A DNA stretch of 57,816 nucleotides from assembly GCF_004369225.1 (NCBI RefSeq), contig NZ_QFFZ01000020.1, positions 1-57,816 on the forward strand, given 5' to 3'. Both the position numbers and the translations under genes were made by a program. Shown here in pieces: positions 7,611 to 14,678 of this stretch. The first letter of the stretch is position 1. Every line of letters starts with the position of its first letter. The DNA comes from Pelotomaculum propionicicum (GTDB taxonomy: Bacteria > Bacillota > Desulfotomaculia > Desulfotomaculales > Pelotomaculaceae). Below the pieces are notes generated by a model. The model was not told the DNA's origin. It searched no databases and saw nothing but the letters and a program-made list of their open reading frames with translations.

Positions 7611-9152
7611 ATGTCTTTAACCGGCCAGGAGCTGGTAATAGTCCTTGATTTCGGCGGCCAGTACAGCCACTTGATTGCGCGCCGTATCCGCGAACTGAAG
7701 GTGTTCTGTGAGATGCTTCCTTACAACACACCGATCCAGGAAATAAGAGAGAAAAATCCCAGGGGAATTGTCTTTTCAGGCGGGCCTTCCAGCGTCTGCC
7801 AGGATGACGCGCCGGTATGCGACCCTGCTATTTACGAGCTGGGGATTCCAATCCTGGGTATCTGCTACGGTATGCAGTTAATGGCCCGGCAGCTGGGCGG
7901 CTGCGTGTCGCCGGCCAACCTCCGGGAGTACGGAAAAACAGAGCTGAGTGTCTTAATCAGGGACGGGATTTTTTCCCGCCTTGATCCTGTAGAGCGTTGC
8001 TGGATGAGCCACGGGGACCTGGTTGAACTGCCGCCCCCGGGCTTTAAGATTATCGCTTCCACAGAAAAAGCCCCGGTGGCGGCCATGGCCAACAGGTCCC
8101 AAAACCTGTACGCCGTGCAGTTCCACCCGGAAGTGGTGCACACCCCCAGAGGTCAGGATATCCTGAAAAATTTCCTTTATAATATTTGCGGTTGCAGCGG
8201 CCTTTGGACCATGGGTTCCTTCCTGGATCAGGCCATAGCCGAAGTGCGGGAACAAGTGGGGGATAAAAAGGTGCTTTGCGCCCTGAGCGGCGGGGTTGAT
8301 TCTTCCGTTGCCGCGGTGCTGGTGCAAAAAGCGGTGGGAGACCAGCTTACCTGCGTTTTTGTCAATCACGGCCTTTTGCGCAAGGGCGAAGCAGAGCAGG
8401 TGCAAAAGACTTTTAAGGAAAAATTCAAAATTAACCTTATATATGTGGACGCCCGGGATAGGTTTCTCTCCAAGCTGTCCGGCGTGTCGGAACCGGAGCG
8501 GAAAAGGAAGATCATCGGCGAGGAGTTTATCCGGGTTTTTGAAGATGAGGCGGCTAAACTTGGCCAGGTTGAATTTCTGGTGCAGGGCACGCTCTACCCC
8601 GATGTGGTGGAAAGCGGCACAGCCACGGCGGCGGTTATTAAAAGCCACCACAATGTGGGGTGCCTGCCGGAAGATATGAATTTAAAACTGGTGGAGCCGC
8701 TGCGCTGGCTATTTAAAGATGAAGTGAGGGTGCTTGGTGAAGAAATGGGGCTGCCCGAAGAGGTGGTCTGGCGCCAGCCTTTCCCCGGCCCGGGTATGGC
8801 TGTGCGCATCCTGGGTCCGGTGACCGAGGAAAAAGTGAGGATTACACAGGAAGCGGACGCCATTGTCGAACAGGAAATCCGTAAAGCCGGGCTGTACAGG
8901 CAGATCTGGCAGTCCTTCGCGGTGCTGCCCGACATGAGAAGCGTCGGCGTCATGGGCGACGAGCGCACTTACGCGCATACCGTGGTAATCCGGGCGGTAA
9001 ACAGCGTCGACGCCATGACCGCGGACTGGGTGCGCCTGCCCTACGAGGTGCTGGAGGCCATCTCCTCCCGCATTGTCAGTGAAATCAAGGAGATCAACCG
9101 GGTGGTCTACGACATCACCTCCAAGCCCCCGGCGACGATAGAGTGGGAGTAG
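7611..9152 (+). CDS. guaA: GMP synthase (glutamine-hydrolysing)
   Basis: Converts XMP to GMP using glutamine and ATP (513 aa). The N-terminal class I amidotransferase has the nucleophile in [10 protein letters not shown] (about residue 84) and the His/Glu pair in [10 protein letters not shown] (about 169-178). The ATP-pyrophosphatase P-loop is [11 protein letters not shown] (about 225-235), followed by the dimerisation domain, which ends with the family's PPATIEWE. The last codons and stop coincide with one copy of a 17-bp direct repeat (9137-9153): a genomic island entered here and left the reading frame intact. Confidence 0.97.
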   Translation: MSLTGQELVIVLDFGGQYSHLIARRIRELKVFCEMLPYNTPIQEIREKNPRGIVFSGGPSSVCQDDAPVCDPAIYELGIPILGICYGMQLMARQLGGCVSPANLREYGKTELSVLIRDGIFSRLDPVERCWMSHGDLVELPPPGFKIIASTEKAPVAAMANRSQNLYAVQFHPEVVHTPRGQDILKNFLYNICGCSGLWTMGSFLDQAIAEVREQVGDKKVLCALSGGVDSSVAAVLVQKAVGDQLTCVFVNHGLLRKGEAEQVQKTFKEKFKINLIYVDARDRFLSKLSGVSEPERKRKIIGEEFIRVFEDEAAKLGQVEFLVQGTLYPDVVESGTATAAVIKSHHNVGCLPEDMNLKLVEPLRWLFKDEVRVLGEEMGLPEEVVWRQPFPGPGMAVRILGPVTEEKVRITQEADAIVEQEIRKAGLYRQIWQSFAVLPDMRSVGVMGDERTYAHTVVIRAVNSVDAMTADWVRLPYEVLEAISSRIVSEIKEINRVVYDITSKPPATIEWE

Positions 9153-9153
9153 G
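9137..9153 (+). repeat. Left attachment repeat (attL) overlapping the guaA stop
   Basis: 17-bp direct repeat encoding the terminal Glu-Trp-Glu-stop of GuaA; identical copy at 12328-12344. Confidence 0.7.
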
Positions 9154-9384
9154 AAAGAAAAAGCCTGTAACCCAGATAAATAAAGGGTTTGCAGGCTTTA
9201 ATTATTGGCCGTGGCAGCAGAATGGCAAGGGCAAAATAGTAAAGGAACTTACCTGCCGGGATTTTAGGGCAATGCTGGAGAGCAACCCGAGCGCCCGACA
9301 GGTTTCGACCGGGAGGTGGGGGTATTTTCGGAAGTACCCCCTCTTTTCATGTCCACCTCCTGGGAGAACCAAGGCGATAAACTC

Positions 9385-9404
9385 CGGGGCGAAGCCCCGC
9401 TTTT
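9385..9404 (+). terminator. Rho-independent terminator
   Basis: CGGGGC-GAA-GCCCCG followed by CTTTT; it could end hpt-guaA transcripts. Another hairpin (GGGGGTA/TACCCCC, 9318-9341) lies 45 bp before it. The rest of 9154-9408 shows no convincing gene. Confidence 0.65.
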
Positions 9405-9408
9405 GACT

Positions 9409-10170
9409 CTAGAGTGCACTTTCAAGGTTCAGTCTATCCCCGAAGTGAATAGCCATCTGGGATATGCATTTCTTCCAGTCTCTAATGGGCATTGACCATT
9501 TTTTGCCGGCTTCCATAGTTGCCAGGTAGATAATCTTTTTCAAGGATTCATCGCTTGGGTAAGCAGTCTTAGTTTTGGTTACTTTACGCAGTTGCCGGTG
9601 ATAACCTTCAACAACGTTAGTGGTGTAGATGACCTTGCGTACTTCGTAAGGGTAGCTGAAATAGGTGGTTAGCTCTATCCAGTTGTTTTCCCATGACCGT
9701 ACAATAACCGGATGTTTCTTGCCCCACTTGTTTTTAAATGATTGAAATGCTTGTTCGGCTCCCTCCAGGGTAACCGCCTGGTAGACTTCCTTTAAATCGG
9801 CCATGATCTCTTTCTGTTCCTTGTAAGGTACATATCGCATGGAATTGCGGATTTGGTGGATTACGCAGAGTTGAATCTCAGTGTTTGGATAAACGGTGCT
9901 AATGGCCTCTGAAAACCCGGATAGACCGTCTTTACAGGCAATTAGTATGTCTTCTACTCCACGGTTTCTAAGGTCGTTACATACCCCAAGCCAGAAGCTG
10001 GCACTCTCGTTTTCTCCGATCCAGATCCCCAGGATTTCTTTGTATCCATCCAAGTTGATACCCATTACGGTATAGGCTGCTTTGTTGACAATCCGGTTGT
10101 CCTTACGGACCGGGAGATTGCTGCAGTCTTTGGCAGGTACCAGCGGCACGATTGGGGCGACCTCTGCCAA
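9409..10170 (-). pseudogene. IS256-family (mutator-type) transposase, 5'-truncated
   Basis: From about residue 22 (VRKDNRIVNKAAYTVMGINL) to the stop this is the C-terminal two thirds of an IS256-family DDE transposase. Visible are the DGLSGFSEAI block with the second catalytic Asp, LCVIHQIRNSMRY (the family's CxxHxxRN signature) and TTNVVEGYHRQLRKVTK with the catalytic Glu. The family is about 400 aa; the N-terminal HTH region and first Asp are gone. The first ~20 codons belong to the antisense of another fragment, so the break is near 10110. It ends at 9409 with no recognisable terminal repeat. Not functional. Confidence 0.8.
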
Positions 10171-10311
10171 GAGGATAAGACCCTGAACGATCAGGCGGTT
10201 GAAAGCGGAGACCGGGTAATGGCTGCGTACCTGACCAGCAAGGGGAAAATCTGGATCATAACCGAATGGGATAGGTCAGCAACAACGATTCTATTCCCCA
10301 GTGAGTATTAA
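10112..10311 (+). pseudogene. C-terminal fragment of a small ICE/plasmid-associated protein (DUF3768-like)
   Basis: The frame reads LTDREIAAVFGRYQRHDWGD, then LCQEDKTLNDQAVESGDRVM, then KIWIITEWDRSATTILFPSE before TAA. This HDWGD...IWIITEADRS-like pattern is, from memory, that of small DUF3768-like proteins found on conjugative elements beside antirestriction genes. Its 5' part has been cut off by the IS256 fragment. The family name is tentative; that it is a real coding remnant is fairly clear. Confidence 0.5.
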
Positions 10312-10404
10312 ACGCCGGCGCCAGATTGCAGGTGCCTCCGTAAAGAACATAATAACAAAAGCCGCCACGAGCCAAGTAGGCCCAGGACGGCTTTAATGCA
10401 GAAA

Positions 10405-10441
10405 GAGCGGGATTCCAGTGTAGGGATACCCGCCCTTTTTT
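10405..10441. terminator. Terminator hairpin
   Basis: GAGCGGG...CCCGCCC stem followed by TTTTTT on the plus strand; it can serve the plus-strand fragment and, more weakly, the convergent fic gene. A second hairpin (AAAGCCG...CGGCTTT) lies at about 10358-10395. Confidence 0.5.
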
Positions 10442-11192
10442 ATGCCAGGTCTAATGGGATGTGCAGCAGGCGCATGATCTCCTTCTGCGTTTCGTATACC
10501 CGCTCGGCAATGAATTCACAGAACGGCTCAGACTTACCCTTGTTCTGATACTGCCGGATGGTGTCGTTGTATTCTGGCCGGAGCACAGGGGGAATAATTG
10601 CCAACTGATATCCGTCTTGTATCAGCGCCAAATTCATGATAAGACGGCTTGTTCTGCCGTTGCCATCGATGAATGGGTGGATTGACACAAACTTCAGGTG
10701 CAGCAGCGCGGCAAATGTTACGGGATGGTAATTGTTCCGCTCGGATTTTACCCATTTCTCCAGCTTCCGCATTTGTCCCTCAATCTCCTGTGGCCTGGGG
10801 AACACATACCCGGTGCCGGAGACGATAACGCTCTCCTTCCTCCATGTGCCGGCGTTTGCCTCGTCAATGCTTTTGTAAAACAGGCGATGCATGGTTTTGA
10901 TGTCCTCCACAGTGATGCGTCGCTCCCCAATCAGGGTAAACATGAAATCATAGGCTTGGCCGTGGCCCACCGTCTCATAGAAATCCCGGAGCGGCCTGCC
11001 GCCGATGGTTAGACCGTCCTCAAGCACCACCTTTGTCTCGCTTATAGTGAGGGTATTTCCCTCGATGGCATTACTCGACCATGTGAGCCCGATGCGGTAG
11101 TAGTCCTTCAACTGCTTCAGCATATGCCCTTCGAAGGGGCGAACTTCGCTTATCGCCTTGTGGCAGCGGTCGATTTTTTCATATATGGTCAC
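10440..11192 (-). CDS. Fic family protein (AMPylase/filamentation domain)
   Basis: 250 residues. The Fic core motif HPFIDGNGRTSRL (about 172-184) matches the consensus HxFx(D/E)GNGRxxR exactly, including the catalytic His, so nucleotide transfer (usually AMP) to a protein hydroxyl is expected. The N-terminal SSNAIEGN (about 38-45) is the inhibitory-helix motif (S/T)xxxE(G/N) of class II Fic proteins, which blocks the ATP site in cis. Its start codon overlaps the stop of the zinc-ribbon gene by 4 bp (ATGA), and an Xre regulator lies upstream. As cargo of the guaA island it may be a toxin or a phage-response gene; no target can be inferred. Confidence 0.9.
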   Translation of the reverse strand: MTIYEKIDRCHKAISEVRPFEGHMLKQLKDYYRIGLTWSSNAIEGNTLTISETKVVLEDGLTIGGRPLRDFYETVGHGQAYDFMFTLIGERRITVEDIKTMHRLFYKSIDEANAGTWRKESVIVSGTGYVFPRPQEIEGQMRKLEKWVKSERNNYHPVTFAALLHLKFVSIHPFIDGNGRTSRLIMNLALIQDGYQLAIIPPVLRPEYNDTIRQYQNKGKSEPFCEFIAERVYETQKEIMRLLHIPLDLA

Positions 11193-11386
11193 CGGATATC
11201 ACCGCCTTTTTCCTCTCGACACGAGGTAATAATCCCGCTGGTTATAATTGTGCCATTTTCCGTACCGCACCAGGGGCAGTTTATGCTTTCGCGGTCTTTT
11301 CCGCCCGGAAAACCGGCATTCAAAATAGATATGCTGAAATTTTTACCGCAAGCTGTGCACGTGTAAGAACTTTTCTCCACCTTCAT
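11189..11386 (-). CDS. Small zinc-ribbon protein
   Basis: 65 residues, starting at the ATG at 11386, which has GGGAGG 8 bp upstream; an upstream in-frame ATG at 11473 lies inside the Xre gene and is unlikely. Two CxxC knuckles (CTACGK near residue 10, CPWCGT near 38) form a rubredoxin/zinc-ribbon-like fold. It lies between xre (16 bp) and fic (4-bp overlap), so co-transcription with Fic is close to certain. It could modulate Fic, bind DNA or bind ribosomes; I do not recognise a named family. Confidence 0.75.
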   Translation of the reverse strand: MKVEKSSYTCTACGKNFSISILNAGFPGGKDRESINCPWCGTENGTIITSGIITSCREEKGGDIR

Positions 11387-11402
11387 AGGACAATCCTCCC
11401 TT

Positions 11403-11618
11403 TCAGTACGTGACCTTCTCGCCGGAAGGCGTAATAAAGGCCCCCTCATATCGGCAACCAGCGGCCTCCGCAATTTGCTTCAATTCGTCGACCGTAAAAC
11501 TCTCCCGTTTCATTTTCTGGCTGAAAGCTTGCGGGCTTTTTCCGGATATTCGTCCGAGTTCGGAAACGCTTATCCCAAGCTTGACACACAGTATTTTAAG
11601 CTGTTCAGATACTGACAT
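11403..11618 (-). CDS. Xre-family helix-turn-helix regulator
   Basis: 71 residues with a Cro/C1-type HTH: LKILCVKLGISVSELGRISG then KSPQAFSQKMKRESFTVDEL (recognition helix about 26-40). The short tail (AFITPSGEKV) recurs in small Firmicute Xre proteins. AAAGGAG stands 7 bp before the ATG. It heads the xre-zinc ribbon-fic operon, and an inverted repeat abuts its own -35 box, so it probably represses itself. Confidence 0.85.
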   Translation of the reverse strand: MSVSEQLKILCVKLGISVSELGRISGKSPQAFSQKMKRESFTVDELKQIAEAAGCRYEGAFITPSGEKVTY

Positions 11619-11642
11619 ATCATCACTCCTTTCAATATTCTC

Positions 11643-11702
11643 ATTATAAACGAAAACATTTAGTAAATCAACGTTAATATTTCTCTTTTATTGAGAAACG
11701 TT
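11643..11702 (-). promoter_or_regulatory. Promoter and operator of the xre-fic operon
   Basis: On the minus strand TTGATT (11666-11671) and TATAAT (11643-11648) are 17 bp apart. An inverted repeat with ends AACGTT and inner arms TCTC/GAGA (11670-11702) overlaps the -35 edge, where a repressor would compete with polymerase. AT-rich sequence to 11760 holds further GTTTATA repeats. Confidence 0.6.
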
Positions 11703-11828
11703 AAAAATGAATTGACTATATAAACATTAAAATTTATATTATAAACAAGAACATATACAAGTTAGGAGAGAGCGAAACCTTCGAACTGGCCGAACAGAAC
11801 ATCGAGAATGACTGGGGCTGCACCATGA

Positions 11829-12029
11829 ACGGAGAAGGCCAAGCGCCTGGAGCGCGAAGCAGACGAGAAGGCCCGTAAAGCCGCCGAGCTCATGCAGCAG
11901 GCAAAAAAGGAAATGATGAAGGCCGAGGAGCTGCAGCGGAAATTCAACATCGACCGCGATTACTGGGAAGACATCAGGAAGTCACTCGATTGGGCAGCAT
12001 ACCAGCTTTCCGACAAACTCGGATATTAA
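11829..12029 (+). pseudogene. Coiled-coil protein fragment
   Basis: After an in-frame TGA an open frame rich in Lys, Glu and Ala (EKAKRLEREADEKARKAAEL, then ELQRKFNIDRDYWEDIRKSL and DWAAYQLSDKLGY) runs to TAA. It clearly looks coding and helical, but it lacks a start in a plausible position. The preceding 11770-11828 continues in a neighbouring frame (FELAEQNIENDWGCTM), suggesting a 1-nt frameshift. Probably the tail of an island gene. No family recognised. Confidence 0.4.
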
Positions 12030-12175
12030 CCCCGCCTGAATGAGAGCCTGGAGGGGCCAGGCCGAAACCTACCGGCCAAATGCCGGGATGGTCGCGGGAA
12101 CCCGCCGCCAGAGGGGGAAAGATGGCGCCCCTTTTATATAAATTGTTCTTTGACAATTTGGAAAGGAGAAAGACG

Positions 12176-12271
12176 ATGACCAACGCAGCAGCAATCGGAT
12201 ACATGATAAGAGCGGCCAAACAGGCAGGGCTCGACCACGATACTATCAAGGTGCTGGAAGCCCTTAAATAA
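12176..12271 (+). CDS. 31-residue conserved-looking small protein
   Basis: ATG preceded by AAAGGAGAAAGACG (strong Shine-Dalgarno) and encoding MTNAAAIGYMIRAAKQAGLD then HDTIKVLEALK. The pattern (MTN..AIGYM..AAK.AGLD) resembles very short proteins I associate with integrative elements of Firmicutes, but I cannot name a family. A small hairpin (AAATTGT/ACAATTT) precedes the ribosome-binding site. It is the last feature before the right attachment repeat. Confidence 0.5.
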   Translation: MTNAAAIGYMIRAAKQAGLDHDTIKVLEALK

Positions 12272-12327
12272 TAGAGGCAATAGAAACAGATAAAATCAAG
12301 GGAAAAAACCTCAAGACAAATTCAAGT

Positions 12328-12344
12328 GATAGAGTGGGAGTAGG
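12328..12344 (+). repeat. Right attachment repeat (attR)
   Basis: Exact copy of the 17 bp at 9137-9153, marking the far end of the guaA island. Confidence 0.7.
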
Positions 12345-12384
12345 GGGAGAAGGCTTCTATAACAACTTATCAGCTGTTAGGAGT

Positions 12385-12516
12385 ATACAGCCAGAGGTAC
12401 TTGAAACACTGGGGACACCGTTTTTTTCTACCAATGGTACAGGGTTGGGGTTAGCTGATTGCTACTCTATCGCTGAGAGGCACAAGGTAAATAAAATCAT
12501 CGATAAGGTCCTGTAG
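12385..12516 (+). pseudogene. Histidine kinase ATPase-domain remnant
   Basis: The frame reads IQPEVLETLGTPFFSTNGTG then LGLADCYSIAERH: the F and G2 boxes of a sensor kinase HATPase domain (GTPFFTTKxxGTGLGL in intact proteins). One or two residues are missing between the boxes, and the frame ends 30 residues later. No other kinase sequence is nearby. It lies immediately outside attR. Bases 12517-12596 hold nothing recognisable. Confidence 0.6.
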
Positions 12517-12725
12517 GGTACCATCTGTTATCGTAAGATACTTTCTTAAAGTGTTTTTTAGCATTGTTAATATCAAATGAAACGCTTGTGCGAAACTTAT
12601 ATCCTTAAGCTCGTCACAGTAGAGATAACAAGGCTATATTTTATGTGAGAAAGTTGAGGTGTGTCGTGAAACTCCCGGGTAACCAGTAGGTTGAAACGTA
12701 CCTGCCGCGGTAATTTCTCGTACGC

Positions 12726-12781
12726 CGTAAAGGTAATTATTGACGCCTCCTTGACCGTCATTTTCGACCAGCAGGCGCGGG
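12726..12781 (-). repeat. 56-bp copy of RHS gene sequence inside the ATPase remnant
   Basis: Bases 12726-12781 are identical to 15674-15729, which encode part of the RHS core. The copy is in the same orientation and is bounded by a CGTAAAG microhomology (12726 and again at 12782). Confidence 0.85.
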
Positions 12782-12787
12782 CGTAAA

Positions 12788-12816
12788 GAAGCAAAAAGAA
12801 CGTCCCTTTGCTTCCA
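12788..12816. repeat. REP-like palindrome, family GAAGCA...TGCTTC
   Basis: GAAGCAAAAAGAACGTCCC then TTTGCTTCC: the same dispersed palindrome as at 19102-19129, 35627-35655 and 52883-52911, here embedded in a decayed ORF. Confidence 0.65.
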
Positions 12817-13623
12817 ATGGCGTTGGGCATCACCAGCAGGTCTCTTGTTGACGGGTCAATTATGGTCTTTAGCATTCTCAGCGTTGTTGACTTGGCAGCG
12901 CCTTTCTCCCCAGCGATGATCAGGATTGGGTGCGGTATTGTGGGAATGAGGCAGGTGACTATGTACACCGCGCAGAGAATCCAATCGGTTGACCGTCTGA
13001 GCCGCAGGTGCTTTTTGAGGAGCATCATGTCTCCGTTGGCAAGGTCCGGCTCGACCTGGGCCTTCATGTTTGTGTTTCGCAAAAAGAGGAGCGGGGATTT
13101 TTCCAGTATCCTGCAGCCGTCTGGAGCTATCCTGACCGCTCTCCACTGCTTGTCGGCAAGGTCGTAGTAGATGGTTCCCTTCAATGCCGCCACCCGCTTT
13201 TTCAGCCTGCGCTTTGGCCCTTCGAACTTGGCCAGGGCTTTCAGTGTCCCCAGTGCCTGGTTCATTGCCTCAAGGCTTGGGGCTCTTCCGGTCTCCAAAA
13301 AGAACTCCCTGGTCAGGAAATCCCTGAACCTTTCTTTCCCCATGTCCATCAGTTCTGTGTGCCCGCCGATTTCCACCGCCGCATAGGGCTTTTCCTGTTC
13401 GTCACATATTAGCTTTGATTGCCTCCTCAGCCTGATAAGTATGTCTGACTGTGACTCTTTTTCCGGTGTTTTTTCCATTTTTCTCTCCCCCCTTTCTGTT
13501 TTGCCTGGCTGCTACTCCCATTATGGGGGAATTCATCTTTTTTGGCTGGGAGGTATTTTTTCGTTGGTTTTCCCCCTTGACAAAAGGAAAAGACAGGTTC
13601 CCGCCACCTGCCTTTTAATCTTA

Positions 13624-13943
13624 CTAGTTTTCTTGACTTTCTCGTTCTTTTCTTATCTCTTCCAGCAATGCCCCAACTTTCTCCAATTCCCCTTCTTCTG
13701 GCGGTCTGGATTCTGCCTGTTCATTTCTGTAGAAGTCAATTGCTTCCCAGATTAACAGCTGCCGTCCTCGGTGAGGTATTGGGCAAATCCACGGACGGCC
13801 TCTTGAGCATCCGGTCCGAATCTTTCACGCCAGGTAGTCCCAGAATGTGCCTTCTTTATCCTCCTCTGCAGGGATTTTTGCAGGGGCATTAGGATGATAT
13901 TGTCTACGACTTTTTTGTGCTCCTGTGTGCCAGGTTTTTGCAC
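13624..13943 (-). pseudogene. Hypothetical protein with frameshift
   Basis: A GTG at 13943 with AAAGGAGG 6-8 bp upstream opens a helical protein (VVDNIILMPLQKSLQRRIKK, then TWRERFGPDAQEAVRGFAQY) that meets a stop at 13752. Shifting frame by one base at the GAGGACGG there continues a believable sequence (LLIWEAIDFYRNEQAESRPP then ELEKVGALLEEIRKERES) to TAG at 13624. I read this as one gene broken by a single-base change. It lies directly upstream of the ATPase remnant on the same strand. Family unknown. Confidence 0.4.
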
Positions 13944-14300
13944 GTTGCATTCCTCCTTTTCTAGCGTTTGCCCTTCTCCAGGAGGAAAAGGGCAAAAGAA
14001 GAACCAACGGAAATTTCCCGTTGGCCTGAGCCTGAGTTGTTTCGGTTTGAAGTTGTCTTTGCATCCCTTTGACCCTAGCGAAGCGTCAGAAACGACAGTT
14101 GTGTCAGTGACGCTTCTGACGGTGCTGACGCTTTTTTCGGGGCATCTGAGGTGGACTGGCTGCAGAATTTAGATTATGCGGTCAGTATCTGTATGTTCAA
14201 GATGGTGTGGCTGAAGGATTCTCGCGTCTGCGGCCACCTCTCCCGACAGTTTTGCAGTGAGTTTTGGCATGTTTTTGCAGTGAGCAGTTTTTGACTAAGT
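13944..14300. other. Intergenic stretch with CGTCAG repeats
   Basis: No intact gene. Bases 14075-14128 contain several copies of CGTCAG/CTGACG in both orientations. They also read on the minus strand as a Ser/Thr/Val-rich tail (SVSTVRSVTDTTVVSDAS), which may be the end of a lost protein or an iteron-like array. Bases 14250-14290 repeat TTTTGCAGTGAG twice. Confidence 0.3.
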
Positions 14301-14666
14301 CTACTTTCTGCCCCAACCCTTTTCAATATCATCTGAAATTTCTTTGGTTTTATTTCCCATAAATTTCATAGCTTTTTTTAGGACTTCGGGTTCATCGCCA
14401 AGTCTTTCCAGAACCGTAACGCCCAGAACTTCTGCAACTCTTTCATCAGGGCAATTAGCCATTATTTCAAAGAACTGAAACGCCCTTTGCAAGATATCTA
14501 GATCTTGACTGTTTTTCAACAGAGAAATAATATAAGGATTTATCACATCTCCAAAGACAATATGAGGTAGAATTTCATCCCACCATTCTAGTTCCTTTTC
14601 GTAATGTGGTTTTATTTCAGGTACTGCTTCCAGCATCTGTTGCACTAAATTGTCGTAATTTAACAA
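14301..14666 (-). CDS. Probable immunity protein for the RHS toxin
   Basis: 121 residues, acidic and mostly helical (LVQQMLEAVPEIKPHYEKEL, then WWDEILPHIVFGDVINPYII, then PDERVAEVLGVTVLERLGDE). It starts at TTG with AGGAGGGG 9 bp upstream, only 12 bp after the RHS gene, the standard position for the cognate immunity gene of a polymorphic toxin. The WWDE.LPH.VFGD.(I/L)NP pattern recurs, from memory, in immunity-like proteins such as DUF7674. Cytoplasmic neutralisation of the RHS C-terminal domain is inferred from position and size. Confidence 0.65.
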   Translation of the reverse strand: MLNYDNLVQQMLEAVPEIKPHYEKELEWWDEILPHIVFGDVINPYIISLLKNSQDLDILQRAFQFFEIMANCPDERVAEVLGVTVLERLGDEPEVLKKAMKFMGNKTKEISDDIEKGWGRK

Positions 14667-14678
14667 TTACCACCCCTC

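Larger units (their letters stand above)
9137..12344. mobile_element. Decayed genomic island in the 3' end of guaA
   Basis: An identical 17-bp sequence, GATAGAGTGGGAGTAGG, occurs at the guaA stop codon (9137-9153) and again at 12328-12344. The 3' end of guaA is an established integration site for tyrosine-recombinase islands and ICEs. The segment between holds typical accessory material: an IS256-family transposase piece, a fragment of a small ICE-associated protein family, an Xre-zinc ribbon-Fic operon, a coiled-coil fragment and a 31-residue ORF. No integrase remains, so it is probably immobile. The boundaries follow from the repeat; the mechanism is inferred. Confidence 0.72.
12597..13478 (-). 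pseudogene. P-loop ATPase of plasmid/ICE replication type, disrupted
   Basis: An N-terminal ~215 residues look genuine: the start has GGGGGGAG 6-8 bp upstream, and IPHPILIIAGEKGAAKSTTL then RMLKTIIDP (about 185-213) is a Walker A motif of the helicase-like ATPase type seen in plasmid and integrative-element primase/helicase proteins. After DLLVMPNA the frame runs through a palindromic repeat (12788-12816) and then a 56-bp piece copied from the RHS gene (12726-12781), which shifts the frame, and ends in unrelated sequence. Walker B and the rest of the motor are absent. Non-functional mosaic. Confidence 0.6.

Noticed and set aside
9143-9406. 87-codon ORF directly after guaA
   Set aside because: It spans the attachment repeat and two terminator hairpins, and its composition is not protein-like.
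14075-14128. CRISPR-like or iteron array of CGTCAG
   Set aside because: Units are short, unevenly spaced and in mixed orientation, and explain equally well as Ser/Val/Thr codons of a lost protein. No CRISPR array or cas gene was seen anywhere in the window.
13008-14172. Several plus-strand ORFs of 70-134 codons
   Set aside because: They are antisense to the ATPase remnant and its upstream gene, which have proper ribosome-binding sites on the minus strand.
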